DNA of 64,000 bases, taken from Pseudomonas brassicacearum. Lineage in GTDB: Bacteria; Pseudomonadota; Gammaproteobacteria; Pseudomonadales; Pseudomonadaceae. Positions within the stretch are counted from its first letter, which is position 1, and each line of letters begins with the position of its first letter. Positions 26,528 to 35,862 of the stretch are shown in pieces. The translations under genes and the position numbers were made by a program. The notes under the pieces were generated by a model that did no database searches, was not told where the DNA came from, and saw only the letters and a program-made list of their open reading frames with translations. The DNA lies in contig NZ_CP007410.1 in assembly GCF_000585995.1 (NCBI RefSeq), positions 6,069,001-6,133,000 of the forward strand. The letters are read 5' to 3'.

Positions 26528-27826
26528 ATGAAAATCAAAGGCATCCGCTGGTGGATGGTCGGCCTGGTCACGGCCGGCCTGATGGTCAACTACCTGGCTC
26601 GCAACACCCTCTCGGTGGCCGCGCCCACCCTGATGAGCGAAATGAACATCTCCACCGAGCAGTACTCTCACATCGTCGTGGCCTGGCAGATTTGCTATGC
26701 CCTGATGCAACCAGTGGCCGGGTACATCATCGATGCCATCGGTACCAAGATGGGCTTCGCCATTTTCGCCTTCGCCTGGTCCATCGCCTGCGCCGCAGCG
26801 GCCATGGCTTCGGGCTGGCAGGGCCTGGCGTTTTTCCGCGGTTTGCTTGGCCTGACGGAAGCCGCGGGGCTGCCGGCTGCGGTAAAGACCTCAACCGAAT
26901 GGTTCCCGGCCAAGGAACGCTCGGTGGCCATTGGCTGGTTCAACATCGGTTCATCAATCGGCGCCGTGCTGGCTCCGCCGCTGGTGGTCTGGGCGATCCT
27001 GAACAGTGGTTGGGAGCTGGCGTTCCTGATCGTTGGCGGCCTGGGCGTGGCCTGGACGTTTCTCTGGCTGATCTTTTACAAGCATCCACGCGACCAGAAG
27101 CTCCTGGGCGACACCGAGCGTGATTACATCCTCAGCGGCCAGGAAGCTCACTTTCAAGACCCGACGCCGAAGAAAGGCAGCTGGAAACGCATCATCGCCA
27201 GCCGCAACTTCTACGCCATCGCCAGCGCGCGGATCCTCTCCGAGCCGGCCTGGCAGACGTTCAACGCCTGGATCCCGCTGTACCTGATGACCGAGCGGCA
27301 CATGAACATCAAGGAGATCGCGATGTTCGCCTGGCTGCCGTTCCTGGCCGCCGACCTGGGCTGCGTGCTGGGCGGCTACCTGAGCCCGTTCTTCCACAAG
27401 TACTGCAAGGTGTCGTTGTTCACCTCGCGCAAGATGGTCCTGCTGTTCGGCGCCTCGTGCATGATCGGCCCGGCTTGCATCGGCCTGGTCGCCAGTCCGT
27501 ACACCGCGATCGCCCTGCTGTGCGTCGGCGGGTTTGCCCACCAGACCTTGTCCGGAGCGCTATACGCCATCACGTCCGACTCGTTCGGCAAGAATGAAGT
27601 CGCCACCGCCACCGGCATGGGCGGGATGTTCGGTTACCTGGGCGCCGCGGCCTTCACCCTGCTGTTTGGCGTGATGGTGACCAAGATCGGCTACAGCCCG
27701 CTGTTCGTGCTGCTGGCCATCTTCGATGTGGTCGCCGCGTTCATCGTCTGGACCGTCGCCCGGGAACTCAAGCAGCAACCGACTACATCGGCGCCAGAGC
27801 CGCAGGCTCTTCAACCGGCCACCTGA
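26528..27826 (+). CDS. MFS transporter of the ACS (hexuronate/glucarate-like) family
   Basis: 432 residues, about 12 membrane segments. The start MKIKGIRWWMVGLV follows GGTGAAGTA. Features of the anion:cation symporter family include MVNYLARNTLSVAAPTL in helix 1, the GFRGLLG-like loop FFRGLLGLTEAAGLPAAVK after helix 4 and EWFPAKERSVAIGWFNIGSSIGA. Relatives (ExuT, GudP) import hexuronates or sugar acids with protons. No sugar-acid catabolic gene is adjacent, so the substrate is open. Confidence 0.88.
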   Translation: MKIKGIRWWMVGLVTAGLMVNYLARNTLSVAAPTLMSEMNISTEQYSHIVVAWQICYALMQPVAGYIIDAIGTKMGFAIFAFAWSIACAAAAMASGWQGLAFFRGLLGLTEAAGLPAAVKTSTEWFPAKERSVAIGWFNIGSSIGAVLAPPLVVWAILNSGWELAFLIVGGLGVAWTFLWLIFYKHPRDQKLLGDTERDYILSGQEAHFQDPTPKKGSWKRIIASRNFYAIASARILSEPAWQTFNAWIPLYLMTERHMNIKEIAMFAWLPFLAADLGCVLGGYLSPFFHKYCKVSLFTSRKMVLLFGASCMIGPACIGLVASPYTAIALLCVGGFAHQTLSGALYAITSDSFGKNEVATATGMGGMFGYLGAAAFTLLFGVMVTKIGYSPLFVLLAIFDVVAAFIVWTVARELKQQPTTSAPEPQALQPAT

Positions 27827-27927
27827 TGCATCGCGCGACCGGGCGCCTTCGCCTCGGTCGCGCCTGCCTTGAACACGGATGAACGCGCTATGCTGCGCAA
27901 CAAGTCCCATTGAATCGAGACGTTGCC

Positions 27928-28557
27928 ATGTCCACCCCCAGCATGACGCTGTTCCACAACCCCGCTTCGCCCTTCGTTCGCAAGGTCCTGGTGCTGCTGC
28001 ACGAAACCGGTCAGCAGGACCGCGTGGCGTTGCAGCTCAGCCAGCTCACGCCGGTCAAGCCGGATCGGGCACTCATCGATGACAATCCGCTGAGCAAAAT
28101 CCCGGCCCTGCGCCTGGCCAACGGCAGCGTGATCCACGACAGCCGGGTCATTCTCGATTACCTCGACCACCAGCACGTCGGCAACCCGCTGATCCCCCGC
28201 GATGGCGCGGCTCGCTGGCGGCGCCTGACCCTGGCCTCCCTGGCCGACGGGATCATGGATGCGGCCGTGATGATCCGCTACGAGACTGCCCTGCGCCCAA
28301 CGGAAAAGCACTGGGACGAATGGCTCGAGGCGCAACGGGACAAGATTCGCCGCGCCTTGGGCATGCTCGAGGCCGAGGCAATTGCCGAACTGGCTTGCCA
28401 TTTCGACGTGGCCTCCATCAGCGTGGCCTGCGCCTTGGGCTACCTGGACCTGCGCCATCCGGACCTGGAATGGCGCAAGGCCCACACGCAACTGGCGGCG
28501 TGGTTCGCCGAGGTCAGTTTGCGGCCTTCAATGGTAGCGACCGTGCCCAAGGTTTAG
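27928..28557 (+). CDS. Glutathione S-transferase family protein
   Basis: 209 residues from MSTPSMTLFHNP (27928); a TTG six codons earlier is weaker. The thioredoxin-like N-domain is about 1-80 (TLFHNPASPFVRKVLVLLHE, NPLSKIPALRLANGSVIHDSRVILDYLD) with Ser/Phe in the position of the catalytic residue, followed by a helical C-domain. It is a cytosolic detoxification-type enzyme; the substrate is unknown. Confidence 0.92.
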   Translation: MSTPSMTLFHNPASPFVRKVLVLLHETGQQDRVALQLSQLTPVKPDRALIDDNPLSKIPALRLANGSVIHDSRVILDYLDHQHVGNPLIPRDGAARWRRLTLASLADGIMDAAVMIRYETALRPTEKHWDEWLEAQRDKIRRALGMLEAEAIAELACHFDVASISVACALGYLDLRHPDLEWRKAHTQLAAWFAEVSLRPSMVATVPKV

Positions 28558-28814
28558 TGCTGCACTGGCTGTACCGGCCCCATCGCGAGCAAGCTCGCTC
28601 CCACATTTGATCCGTTGCCCGGATAATCGAGGTCTCCTGTGGGAGCGAGCGCACTCCCACATTTGGCTTCGTTGCCTGGGTAAACGAGGTCTCCTGTGGG
28701 AGCGAGCTTGCTCGCGATAGGGCCACTGCGGTCCAGCGGAAACAACCCGGCAATCAGCGCCACCAGCATCGCCCCCTCCCGCTGATCCTCACGCAACCCC
28801 AACGACCGGCTCAT
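28554..28814 (-). pseudogene. Short ORF overlapping the creD stop, with a REP-encoded tail
   Basis: The ATG lies in an ATGA overlap with the creD stop codon. The first ~30 residues (MSRSLGLREDQREGAMLVAL, then IAGLFPLDRS) look protein-like, with a short hydrophobic stretch. From about residue 33 the frame reads through the REPs (IASKLAPTG, repeated), which is not native protein. It may be the start of a small membrane protein whose 3' part was replaced by REPs, or chance. Confidence 0.35.
28581..28720. repeat. Cluster of three class A REPs, partly duplicated in tandem
   Basis: One inverted REP and two forward REPs. The segment CTCCCACATTT...CGAGGTCTCCTGTGGGAGC occurs twice in a row (about 28608-28650 and 28655-28705), and the middle REP is shortened to GGGAGCGAGCGCACTCCC. 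This looks like tandem duplication with partial loss. Confidence 0.8.
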
Positions 28815-30184
28815 TTCACCTCTCCCAGATCGAAGGCCATTGCAGCGGCCGGCTTCGACCCCACCCCATACCAGTCCAGCTTGCGGGTCAGCACCATGAA
28901 CACGCCCAACAGGCCGAACAGCAACAGCGAGCCCATCAACAAGGCGTAGTCCTCTGCGCTCAACAAGCCGTAGAGCAAGCCGTACAACCCCGCCAGCCCC
29001 GCCGAAAACCCCAGGCCATGGCTCACGCTGCGCAGCACATGGCAGACATAAAAGCCGATCAGCAACACACAGGCACTGGCCGATACCAGGTACGCCAGGG
29101 CGAAGCCAATGTGCTCCGACAATGACAGCAGCAACAGGTAAAAGAACGCCAGCGCCACACCCACCAGCGCGTACTGGACCGGGTGCACCGCCAGGCTCTT
29201 GAGCACTTCGAAAAGGAAGAAACCGGCGAAGGTCAGGGCGATGAACAGCAGCGCATATTTGATCGCCCGGTCGCTCTTGAGGTACTGGTCCACCGGGTCG
29301 ACGAAACTCACACCGAAGGCACGGCTGCGGAACGCTTCACAGCCATCGCTGGGCTCGCAGGCTTGCAGTGTTTCCAGGAGGTTGGTGGAGAAAAACGACG
29401 TCTGCCAGTCCGCACTGAAGCCCTGTTCATTGATGTCGCGTTTGATGGGCAGGAAATTGCCGATGAAGCTGGGGTGCGGCCAGTCGGCTGACAGATGCAC
29501 TTTGGTGGACTTGCCCACCGGCAGAATCTGCAGCTCGCCCGTGCCTTGCAGGCGCAGGTCGAAACCGAAGGTCAGCTCAGGGCTGCCCTGGGCAGTGACC
29601 ATCGGCAGCGGCACATGCACACCCTGCCCCAGCCAGCCGAGCCGCGAGCCAGGCAGGAAGTCGACGGTCTGCTGGTTGAGCGTCAGGGTCAGCGCGTTCT
29701 CAATGCCGCGGATGTCACTGATGCCCACGCTCAGGTACGGTTCGTCGAAGCGGTAATCGGCAAAGTCCTTGGTGGCGACACCGTAATGCTCAGGCACCTT
29801 GAAGCGGCCATCGATCCGGCTGTCGGCATGGAACAACCGCGCTTCGTAAATCCCCCGGGCACGGGTTTCGGTGCGGACCTGGCCATCGAGCTCGAATTCC
29901 TCTGGCAAGAAATACAACTCGCCACTTTGCTCGACGGTTTCCAAGAACCGCACACCGGTCTTCTCATTGGTATTCCAGACCTTCACGTTCTTGCGAAACG
30001 GCACCACGATCATCGGCCCGATGAGTTGCTGGCTGTGGCTGGAGCTGCGGGCGATGTCCTGCAACACCCCGTCGCGCAGCTCCTGGCGCTCGTCGATGAG
30101 GCCGTTGATCATCATCAGCGGGATCATCAGCAAGAGAATCAATAGGGCGATCATGCCCAGTTTTATGGCGAGGCTGCGGTTCAT
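28811..30184 (-). CDS. creD: CreD, inner-membrane protein of the CreBC regulon
   Basis: 457 residues. One N-terminal membrane helix (8-28), a large periplasmic part (about 30-300) and a C-terminal cluster of about five helices (310-445). Typical CreD motifs are KLGMIALLILLLMIPL near the start, GLYGLLYGLLSAEDYALLMGS and RKLDWYG. CreD is induced by CreBC and maintains envelope integrity under beta-lactam and other stress in Pseudomonas. It is separated from creC by an esterase gene on the same strand. Confidence 0.95.
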   Translation of the reverse strand: MNRSLAIKLGMIALLILLLMIPLMMINGLIDERQELRDGVLQDIARSSSHSQQLIGPMIVVPFRKNVKVWNTNEKTGVRFLETVEQSGELYFLPEEFELDGQVRTETRARGIYEARLFHADSRIDGRFKVPEHYGVATKDFADYRFDEPYLSVGISDIRGIENALTLTLNQQTVDFLPGSRLGWLGQGVHVPLPMVTAQGSPELTFGFDLRLQGTGELQILPVGKSTKVHLSADWPHPSFIGNFLPIKRDINEQGFSADWQTSFFSTNLLETLQACEPSDGCEAFRSRAFGVSFVDPVDQYLKSDRAIKYALLFIALTFAGFFLFEVLKSLAVHPVQYALVGVALAFFYLLLLSLSEHIGFALAYLVSASACVLLIGFYVCHVLRSVSHGLGFSAGLAGLYGLLYGLLSAEDYALLMGSLLLFGLLGVFMVLTRKLDWYGVGSKPAAAMAFDLGEVK

Positions 30185-30238
30185 GTGGGGCTCTCCCTGT
30201 TCGAATGAGGGAGAGTCTGGGGTGGCTGTGTGCTCGGC

Positions 30239-31219
30239 TTATGGAGCGATTGTGGAGATTGTGTGGAGACTGCCCTCGTCGTGCTGGGCGCGAACGCCGG
30301 TATCCGCCACGTCCACGACCTGGAAAGCTTCGCGCAGGGAATCCTCCATCAGTTGCCAAGCCTCCTCGGCCGACTCGTCCGGCCCCAGGTGGGTGAACAT
30401 ATGGTCGCAACCTTCAAACATTCGCTGACGCACGGGCACGCCGGCCTGACGCAATTTCTCGGCGTAGGCCTCGCCCTCGCCGCGCAAGATATCGTACTGC
30501 GCAGTGATCACCGTGGCCGCCGGCATCCCCACCAGCGCATCGACCGGCGCCAGCAAGGGCGACGCCAACGGGTCGAGCGCCTGTACCGGATCGCTCAGGT
30601 AGCAGCGGGTGAAGAAGCGCATCAGGCCGACGCCGAGCAAGGGACGAGCAATGGTGGAAGTCTTCAGCGCCGGGTCCTGGGCCAGGTCCAGCGCCGCATA
30701 GTCGATCAATTGATGCACCACTTTCAGTGTTCGATGACCTCGCGCCAGACCTGCCACCACGGTGGCCAAATTGCCGCCGGCGCTATGGCCACCGACGGCG
30801 ATCCGCTGGGGATCGATGCCCAACGCTTCGGCCTGGGCAGCCAACCACTCGAGCACGGCAAAACATTGCCGTGGCCCGGCGGGAAAGACCTGCTCTGGCG
30901 CCAGCGCATAGTCCAGGTTGACCACCAGGCAGTTCAGGTTGTGGGCCAGTCGACGGCAATAGCTATCGTCGTGCTCGGGTGTCCCGGCGACAAAACCACC
31001 TCCGTGGAAATTCAAATACACCGGCAGCGGCGTCGATGACTGGGAATGGGGCCAGTAGAACAACGCCCGCGCTGGCCCCCACGGAGTGGCAATGATTTGT
31101 TCGGCCACGGCGCGCAACGGAAACAGCGCGGCGTCATAGGTGAACTTCGCCTTCATTCGCTTGGCGAAGGCACGCAGCAACTTGGCCTGCCATTTTTGCC
31201 AGAGGGTGACCATGCTCAT
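30239..31219 (-). CDS. Alpha/beta-hydrolase of the hormone-sensitive-lipase family
   Basis: 326 residues, no signal peptide. The oxyanion-hole motif is FHGGGFVAG (about 69-77). The nucleophile elbow is GGHSAGG, and acid/His candidates are in TAQYDILRGEG and GCDHMFTH. This is a cytosolic short-chain esterase or lipase; the substrate is unknown. It lies between creC and creD on the same strand, so it could be part of the Cre regulon, although 165 A/T-rich bases separate it from creC. Confidence 0.9.
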   Translation of the reverse strand: MSMVTLWQKWQAKLLRAFAKRMKAKFTYDAALFPLRAVAEQIIATPWGPARALFYWPHSQSSTPLPVYLNFHGGGFVAGTPEHDDSYCRRLAHNLNCLVVNLDYALAPEQVFPAGPRQCFAVLEWLAAQAEALGIDPQRIAVGGHSAGGNLATVVAGLARGHRTLKVVHQLIDYAALDLAQDPALKTSTIARPLLGVGLMRFFTRCYLSDPVQALDPLASPLLAPVDALVGMPAATVITAQYDILRGEGEAYAEKLRQAGVPVRQRMFEGCDHMFTHLGPDESAEEAWQLMEDSLREAFQVVDVADTGVRAQHDEGSLHTISTIAP

Positions 31220-31384
31220 ACTCCCGGTTGTGTAGCCACGAATAGGACCAACGGACCGAAAGTCATCGCGCCGTAAGGCAGGGCGTGCTGACAGGTCTAG
31301 TTATTGTTCGTCAGTGCTGAGCGAAAACTAAACCTAAAAATTGATTATGTAAATTAACCAATAACAAAATTAATCAAATTTCCC

Positions 31385-32803
31385 TCAAGGCAACCGCAGC
31401 ACCACCTCCACCCCACCCTCGACATTGCCAATCCTGAATTCACCCCCGTGCAACTGCACCACTTCCTCCACAAAGTTGAGCCCCAGGCCGGTACTCTTGC
31501 GGCCGCTGTCCGGTCGCGGCAGGGAGTAGAAGCGCTCGCTCAGGCGCGGCAGGGCGTAGTCGGGAATCGGGTCGGCCTGATTGAACAAGCGGATCTCGAC
31601 GTGGCTGCCGACGCGCTCGGCACTGATGCGCAGCAATCCATGGGCGGGGGTAAAGTCCAGGGCGTTTTCCAGCAGATTACCCAGGGCCTGGCGCAACAGA
31701 AATGCCTCGCCCGTTAGCGTCAGGTCGGCGGCAATGTGTTGCTCGACCTTTAGCTGACGACTTTCGATCCAGCCACCGCGCGCTTCCAGCAGCTCATCCA
31801 GCAAAGCCACCAACGGCACGGCGACCACGTCCTCCAACCCCTGTCGTTGTTCGACCTGGGCCAGGTTGAGCAAGCGTTCGATCAGTTGCTGCATGCGCAC
31901 GCTTTCGCTGCCGATGTTGCTGACAAACCGCTGGTGCTGGGCCGCAGGCATATCACTTTGCAGCAGCTCGGCAGCTCCGCGGATCGCCGCCAGCGGGCTC
32001 TTGAGCTCGTGGGTCAGGGTGTGCACGTAACGCTCGACGTAGGCCTTGCCTTCGAGTTGGGTGCGCATGTGTTCCACCGCGCCCGCCAGTTGCTCGAACT
32101 CGCCGCCGCGATAATGCGGCACTTCCACCCGGCGTCCCTGGCTGACCGCCTGGGCGTAGGTCGTCAAACGGCGCAACGCTGCGCTGAGCCACCACGACAG
32201 CAAGGCCCCCAACAACAGGCCCAGGACGACCAACCCCGCGCCATACGCCAAGAGCCGCCGCTCCGTGCGGTCGATATAAGGCTGCAGCGAGCTGTTGGGC
32301 TTGGCGACAGTGACGACACCAATGATCCGGCCATGGTCGCGAATCGGAGCGCCGACGTGCATCACCGAAGACGTAGGATCATCCGCAACGCTGCGGGTCG
32401 AACGGGCGCCATAGTGACCGCGCAGGGTCAGGTAAACGTCGTTCCAGCGCGAATAATCCTGGCCCACCGCCACGCCACTGGAATCGAGCACCACGATGCC
32501 CTTGGCATCCGTGACGTAGATGCGATGGCTGACCTGGTTTTTCGGCAAGCCCCAGATCGTCGCCGCCGGTTGGCGCTCGCCATAGGCCTTGAGCAGCTGC
32601 GGCCAACGATTCTGGTTGAGGGTGCCGGCCTTGAAATCGTCCCGCAGGATCTCGGCCATCAGGTTGGCGGTGTCCACCAGGGTTTCTTCGGTGGACTGGC
32701 GCACGCCGGGGCGGATCTCTTCCATGACCGTGTTGAGCACGAAATACCCGGTCAAACCGATAAACAGTACATACACCAGGAAGATCCGGATCCCCAGTGA
32801 CAT
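31385..32803 (-). CDS. creC: Sensor histidine kinase CreC
   Basis: 472 residues. Membrane helices at about 5-27 and 180-205 flank a periplasmic sensor domain. HAMP follows (RLTTYAQAVSQGRRVEVPHY), then the H-box THELKSPLAAIRG, the N-box NLLENALDF and a G-box STGLGLNFVEEV. It phosphorylates CreB. In Pseudomonas the system responds to cell-wall stress and regulates creD. It shares one base with creB in a TGATG overlap. Confidence 0.95.
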   Translation of the reverse strand: MSLGIRIFLVYVLFIGLTGYFVLNTVMEEIRPGVRQSTEETLVDTANLMAEILRDDFKAGTLNQNRWPQLLKAYGERQPAATIWGLPKNQVSHRIYVTDAKGIVVLDSSGVAVGQDYSRWNDVYLTLRGHYGARSTRSVADDPTSSVMHVGAPIRDHGRIIGVVTVAKPNSSLQPYIDRTERRLLAYGAGLVVLGLLLGALLSWWLSAALRRLTTYAQAVSQGRRVEVPHYRGGEFEQLAGAVEHMRTQLEGKAYVERYVHTLTHELKSPLAAIRGAAELLQSDMPAAQHQRFVSNIGSESVRMQQLIERLLNLAQVEQRQGLEDVVAVPLVALLDELLEARGGWIESRQLKVEQHIAADLTLTGEAFLLRQALGNLLENALDFTPAHGLLRISAERVGSHVEIRLFNQADPIPDYALPRLSERFYSLPRPDSGRKSTGLGLNFVEEVVQLHGGEFRIGNVEGGVEVVLRLP

Positions 32804-33483
32804 CAGCTGTGCCCCGGGCTGTAGCTGTAGCCCAGGCCCCGGTGCGTCTGGATCGGTTCGGCCTCAGCCCGGACCAGGCGCAACTTGGCGCGCACACTCT
32901 TGATATGGCTGTCGATGCTGCGCTCATAGCCGGCATCACTGGCCACGCCCAGGGCGTCGAGCAATTGTTCGCGGCTGAAGACCCGCTCGGGTTGTTCCAG
33001 CAGACAATTCAGCAGGCGAAATTCGTGGCGCGTGAGGTTCAGCGGTTTACCGCGATAGTTGATCTGCACCCGGTCGCTGTCCACCTGGAACAACGCCGTG
33101 CCCACGTCCGCCGTCGGTCGCGGCGCCACGCGCTTGAGGATCGCCCGGACCCTGGCCGCCACCTCGCGGGGGCTGAAGGGTTTGACCACATAATCGTCGG
33201 CGCCGATTTCCAGCCCCACGACCCGATCGATCTCGCCATCCCGGGCTGTAAGAAAGATGACCGGAACGTCGCTGAAACGTCTGAGATTTTTACAAGTCTC
33301 GAATCCGCTGATATCCGGCAGGCCCACATCAAGGATGATCAGGTCGGCCGGGGTGTTTTTCTGGTGCTCGAGCGCCGCGGCGCCGAGGCTCAGCCATGTG
33401 GTGTCGAAACCCTCCCCTTGCAGGGCAAACACCAACGTATCGGCGATGGCGGCTTCGTCTTCGACAATCAGGATATGAGGCAT
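32803..33483 (-). CDS. creB: Response regulator CreB
   Basis: OmpR/PhoB type, 226 residues from MPHILIVEDEAA (33483). The frame open to 33543 adds 20 residues without support. Receiver domain: acidic pair in VEDE, phospho-acceptor LIILDVGLPD, Lys in VVKPFSPRE. The C-terminal winged helix includes LTRHEFRLLNCLLEQPERVFSREQLL. I found no clear TTCAC-type Cre tag before creD or the esterase. Confidence 0.95.
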   Translation of the reverse strand: MPHILIVEDEAAIADTLVFALQGEGFDTTWLSLGAAALEHQKNTPADLIILDVGLPDISGFETCKNLRRFSDVPVIFLTARDGEIDRVVGLEIGADDYVVKPFSPREVAARVRAILKRVAPRPTADVGTALFQVDSDRVQINYRGKPLNLTRHEFRLLNCLLEQPERVFSREQLLDALGVASDAGYERSIDSHIKSVRAKLRLVRAEAEPIQTHRGLGYSYSPGHS

Positions 33484-33552
33484 GGCTTGCGAGCCCGGCA
33501 ATAAAGTTGCCGGAACGGTGCCCCAAGGCTTGGGGCACGTCAATCAGGGAAA

Positions 33553-34059
33553 TCAGCAGTCGGGTTTGTCCGCCGTAAAGCGACGGGCCGGGTTCACCGC
33601 CGCACCAAACTCGCGCAGGGCCTTGGCGCCGATCAGCAGCGGGTAATTGAAGCTGCTGCGGTCGGTCAGGTTGACCTCCACGGTGCGCTTGACGTTACCC
33701 AGGCACAGTTCCAGATCCACCACCGGGCGCTTGGTCGGCGCGATTTTTTCGTCGTCATCCTCATCCTCTTCGGAGCGGGTCTTGATCTTGCTGATGCGCG
33801 CGATCTTGTGCTCGTAGAGTTTATTGCTCGCACCTTTGGTCGCCAGGCGGAAGCGCACCCAGTCGTCGCCGTCGCGGGTGAACGTTTCGATGTCCTTCGC
33901 CGACAGCGAGGCAGTCAGGGCGCCAGTGTCCATCTTGGCCTTGAGCACTTCGCCACCGATTTCCGGCAGCGCGATGTATTCGTAGCGCCCGTACAGGGTC
34001 GGCTCGGCGGCCAGCACTGGAAGGGCCACCAGGGAAAGCAGGGCGAGAAAGGATTTCAT
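33553..34059 (-). CDS. Exported retropepsin-like protease (RimB/Zn-protease family, PF05618)
   Basis: 168 residues with a signal peptide (MKSFLALLSLVALPVLAAE). The catalytic-type motif is KMDTGALTASL (Asp-Thr-Gly). The C-terminal part has FNYPLLIGAKALREFG, as in the family of putative ATP-dependent zinc proteases now linked to retropepsins. An acidic stretch EEDEDDDEK lies in the middle. Periplasmic; substrate unknown. It is 69 bases upstream of creB on the same strand but is not a Cre gene as far as is known. Confidence 0.88.
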   Translation of the reverse strand: MKSFLALLSLVALPVLAAEPTLYGRYEYIALPEIGGEVLKAKMDTGALTASLSAKDIETFTRDGDDWVRFRLATKGASNKLYEHKIARISKIKTRSEEDEDDDEKIAPTKRPVVDLELCLGNVKRTVEVNLTDRSSFNYPLLIGAKALREFGAAVNPARRFTADKPDC

Positions 34060-34128
34060 GCAATAGGGCTTCCTGTGTGGGTGGGGGTTTAGACCGTGAC
34101 GGGTGAATTCGTTCGGTTGGACAGGTAC

Positions 34129-34242
34129 CTGTGGCGAGGGATCTTGCTCCCGCTCGACTGCGCAGCAGTCGCAAAATCGACTCGATCATGGCCACTATGG
34201 GGGGCCGCTTCGCAGCCCAGCGGGAGCAATCTCTGGCCACAA
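34129..34242. repeat. REP doublet, class B, degenerate right arm
   Basis: CTGTGGCGAGGGATCTTGCT faces GCGGGAGCAATCTCTGGCCA. The right arm has lost the perfect palindrome (AATCTCTGGCC instead of AAGCTCCCTCGCC). The same altered arm recurs at 37396-37416. Confidence 0.8.
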
Positions 34243-34351
34243 AAGCCAACCCAGCATACCCGCCAAAAGGTGAAACATTCGTCCACGCCGATTTGGCCTG
34301 CCGCCCGAAGCTGCTTATCATGGCCCGCCCACCCGTTTGCAAGAGTCATGT

Positions 34352-35239
34352 ATGCGCCGCCTGCTCACCGGCTGTTTCGTCACGTTGCTGTTGTTACTCA
34401 ACACCCTGGTGCTGTTTGGGCCGCTGATGGTGTTCGCCCTGCTCAAACTGATCCTGCCCGGGCGCTTTCGCGACTATGCCTCCTGGGCAGTGATGTGGAT
34501 CGCCGAGACCTGGGCCGAAATCGACAAACTGATCTTTGCCCTGTGCATCCCCACCCGCTGGGACATTAGCGGTGGCGCGAACCTGCGTGGCGATACGTCT
34601 TACCTGGTGATCAGCAATCACCAATCCTGGGTAGACATCCCTGCCCTGGTCCAGACCCTCAACCGGCGCACGCCGTTCTTCAAATTCTTCCTAAAGAAAG
34701 AGCTGATCTGGGTGCCGTTCCTCGGCCTGGCCTGGTGGGCATTGGACTACCCCTTCATGAAGCGCTACACCAAGGCCTTCCTGGCCAAGAACCCGGAGCT
34801 GGCTGGCAAGGACTTGGAGATCACCCGCCAGGCCTGCGAACTGTTCAAGCGCCAACCGGTCACCGTGGTGAACTACCTCGAAGGTACGCGCTTCACCGCC
34901 GCCAAAAGCCAACAGCAACAGTCACCCTTCACCCACCTGCTCAAACCCAAGGCCGGTGGCGTAGCGTTCGTGCTGGCGGCGATGGGAGAACAACTGGACG
35001 CGGTACTGGACGTGACGGTGGTGTACCCGCAAGAGCGGATTCCCGGGTTCTGGGATTTGATCAGCGGCGCGGTGCCCCGGGTCATCATCGACATCCAGAC
35101 CCGCGAGCTGGACCCGGCGCTGTGGCAGGGCGATTACGAAAACGACCCGCTGTTCCGCCAGCATGTCCAGGACTGGGTCAACCAGCTCTGGAGCGAAAAG
35201 GATCGGCGCATCGCGGCCTTGCGCAGCGAGCGTGGCTGA
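34352..35239 (+). CDS. PlsC-like acyltransferase (YihG type)
   Basis: 295 residues from MRRLLTGCF. N-terminal membrane helix about 8-32. The acyltransferase motif is NHQSWVDIPAL (H-x4-D), then a FFLKKELIWVPFLGLAW region and the substrate motif YLEGTR. YihG-type enzymes resemble 1-acylglycerol-3-phosphate acyltransferases and are thought to set phospholipid acyl composition. No operon partner. Confidence 0.9.
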   Translation: MRRLLTGCFVTLLLLLNTLVLFGPLMVFALLKLILPGRFRDYASWAVMWIAETWAEIDKLIFALCIPTRWDISGGANLRGDTSYLVISNHQSWVDIPALVQTLNRRTPFFKFFLKKELIWVPFLGLAWWALDYPFMKRYTKAFLAKNPELAGKDLEITRQACELFKRQPVTVVNYLEGTRFTAAKSQQQQSPFTHLLKPKAGGVAFVLAAMGEQLDAVLDVTVVYPQERIPGFWDLISGAVPRVIIDIQTRELDPALWQGDYENDPLFRQHVQDWVNQLWSEKDRRIAALRSERG

Positions 35240-35818
35240 TCAGATACCGGCGCCGGCACCCCAGATACCGCCCAGGTTTTGTAGCAGCGAACTGGCCACG
35301 CCTTGTTGGCCGAGGTATTGAAGGATCACTGGAGCAAACTGGCCAATCATGCCGCTGTCCATGCCCAGCGCACTGAAGGCATTGTTCAGGTCATGGGTGT
35401 CCTTGACGTTACCCAGCAGCCCGTCGAGCAAAGCATTTTTATCCGATCCACCACCGAGCAAGCCGCCAAGGCCATTGAGCCCGCCGATGGCGCTGTTACC
35501 GGCGATCTGATCGAGGCCCGGCACGCTTTTGCTCAGTTCAGAAAACTGCGGCTCGCTGAGCCGGTTTTTCGCCAGCCCCAACATTGCACCGGCACCGCCG
35601 ATGGCCTGTTCCGGAGTGATCTTAAGCTCCGAGCCCAGGGTGTTGAGCAGCCCCGCGGCTTTCGGTGCAGCGGCCACAGCGCCCTCTCCCTGTTCAGCCT
35701 GATTGCCCTGCATTGCCGACACCACATTGGCCGCATCACTGAGGCTGAACTGCGCGAAGGCTGGGCTGGCTGCCAGCGTCAACAGGCAAGACAGGGCAAA
35801 ACCGCGTGAAACCTTCAT
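35240..35818 (-). CDS. DUF2780 (VcgC/VcgE-like) exported protein
   Basis: 192 residues from MKVSRGFAL (35818, AGAGGA seven bases upstream). Signal peptide 1-22 (ASPAFA). Rich in Gly, Ala and Leu, with GLLNTLGSELKITPEQAIGGAGAMLGLAK (an apparent helical repeat) and IGGLNGLGGLLGGGSDKNALLDGLLG. The C-terminus LGQQGVASSLLQNL matches the DUF2780 style. Function unknown. Its leader contains a terminator-like hairpin. Confidence 0.88.
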   Translation of the reverse strand: MKVSRGFALSCLLTLAASPAFAQFSLSDAANVVSAMQGNQAEQGEGAVAAAPKAAGLLNTLGSELKITPEQAIGGAGAMLGLAKNRLSEPQFSELSKSVPGLDQIAGNSAIGGLNGLGGLLGGGSDKNALLDGLLGNVKDTHDLNNAFSALGMDSGMIGQFAPVILQYLGQQGVASSLLQNLGGIWGAGAGI

Positions 35819-35840
35819 TCGAACATCCTCTGAACCCTGA

Positions 35841-35862
35841 AAAAACCGCCCGTGAGGGGCGG
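35841..35862 (-). terminator. Terminator-like hairpin just upstream of the DUF2780 start
   Basis: On the minus strand CCGCCC-CTCAC-GGGCGG is followed by six T, 23 bases before the DUF2780 start codon. It would end any transcript arriving from 35.9-36.0 kb: either an attenuator or the end of a small RNA. Confidence 0.6.

Noticed and set aside
28581..28720. CRISPR array
   Set aside because: The repeats are REP palindromes in both orientations with unequal gaps, not direct repeats with uniform spacers; no cas genes.
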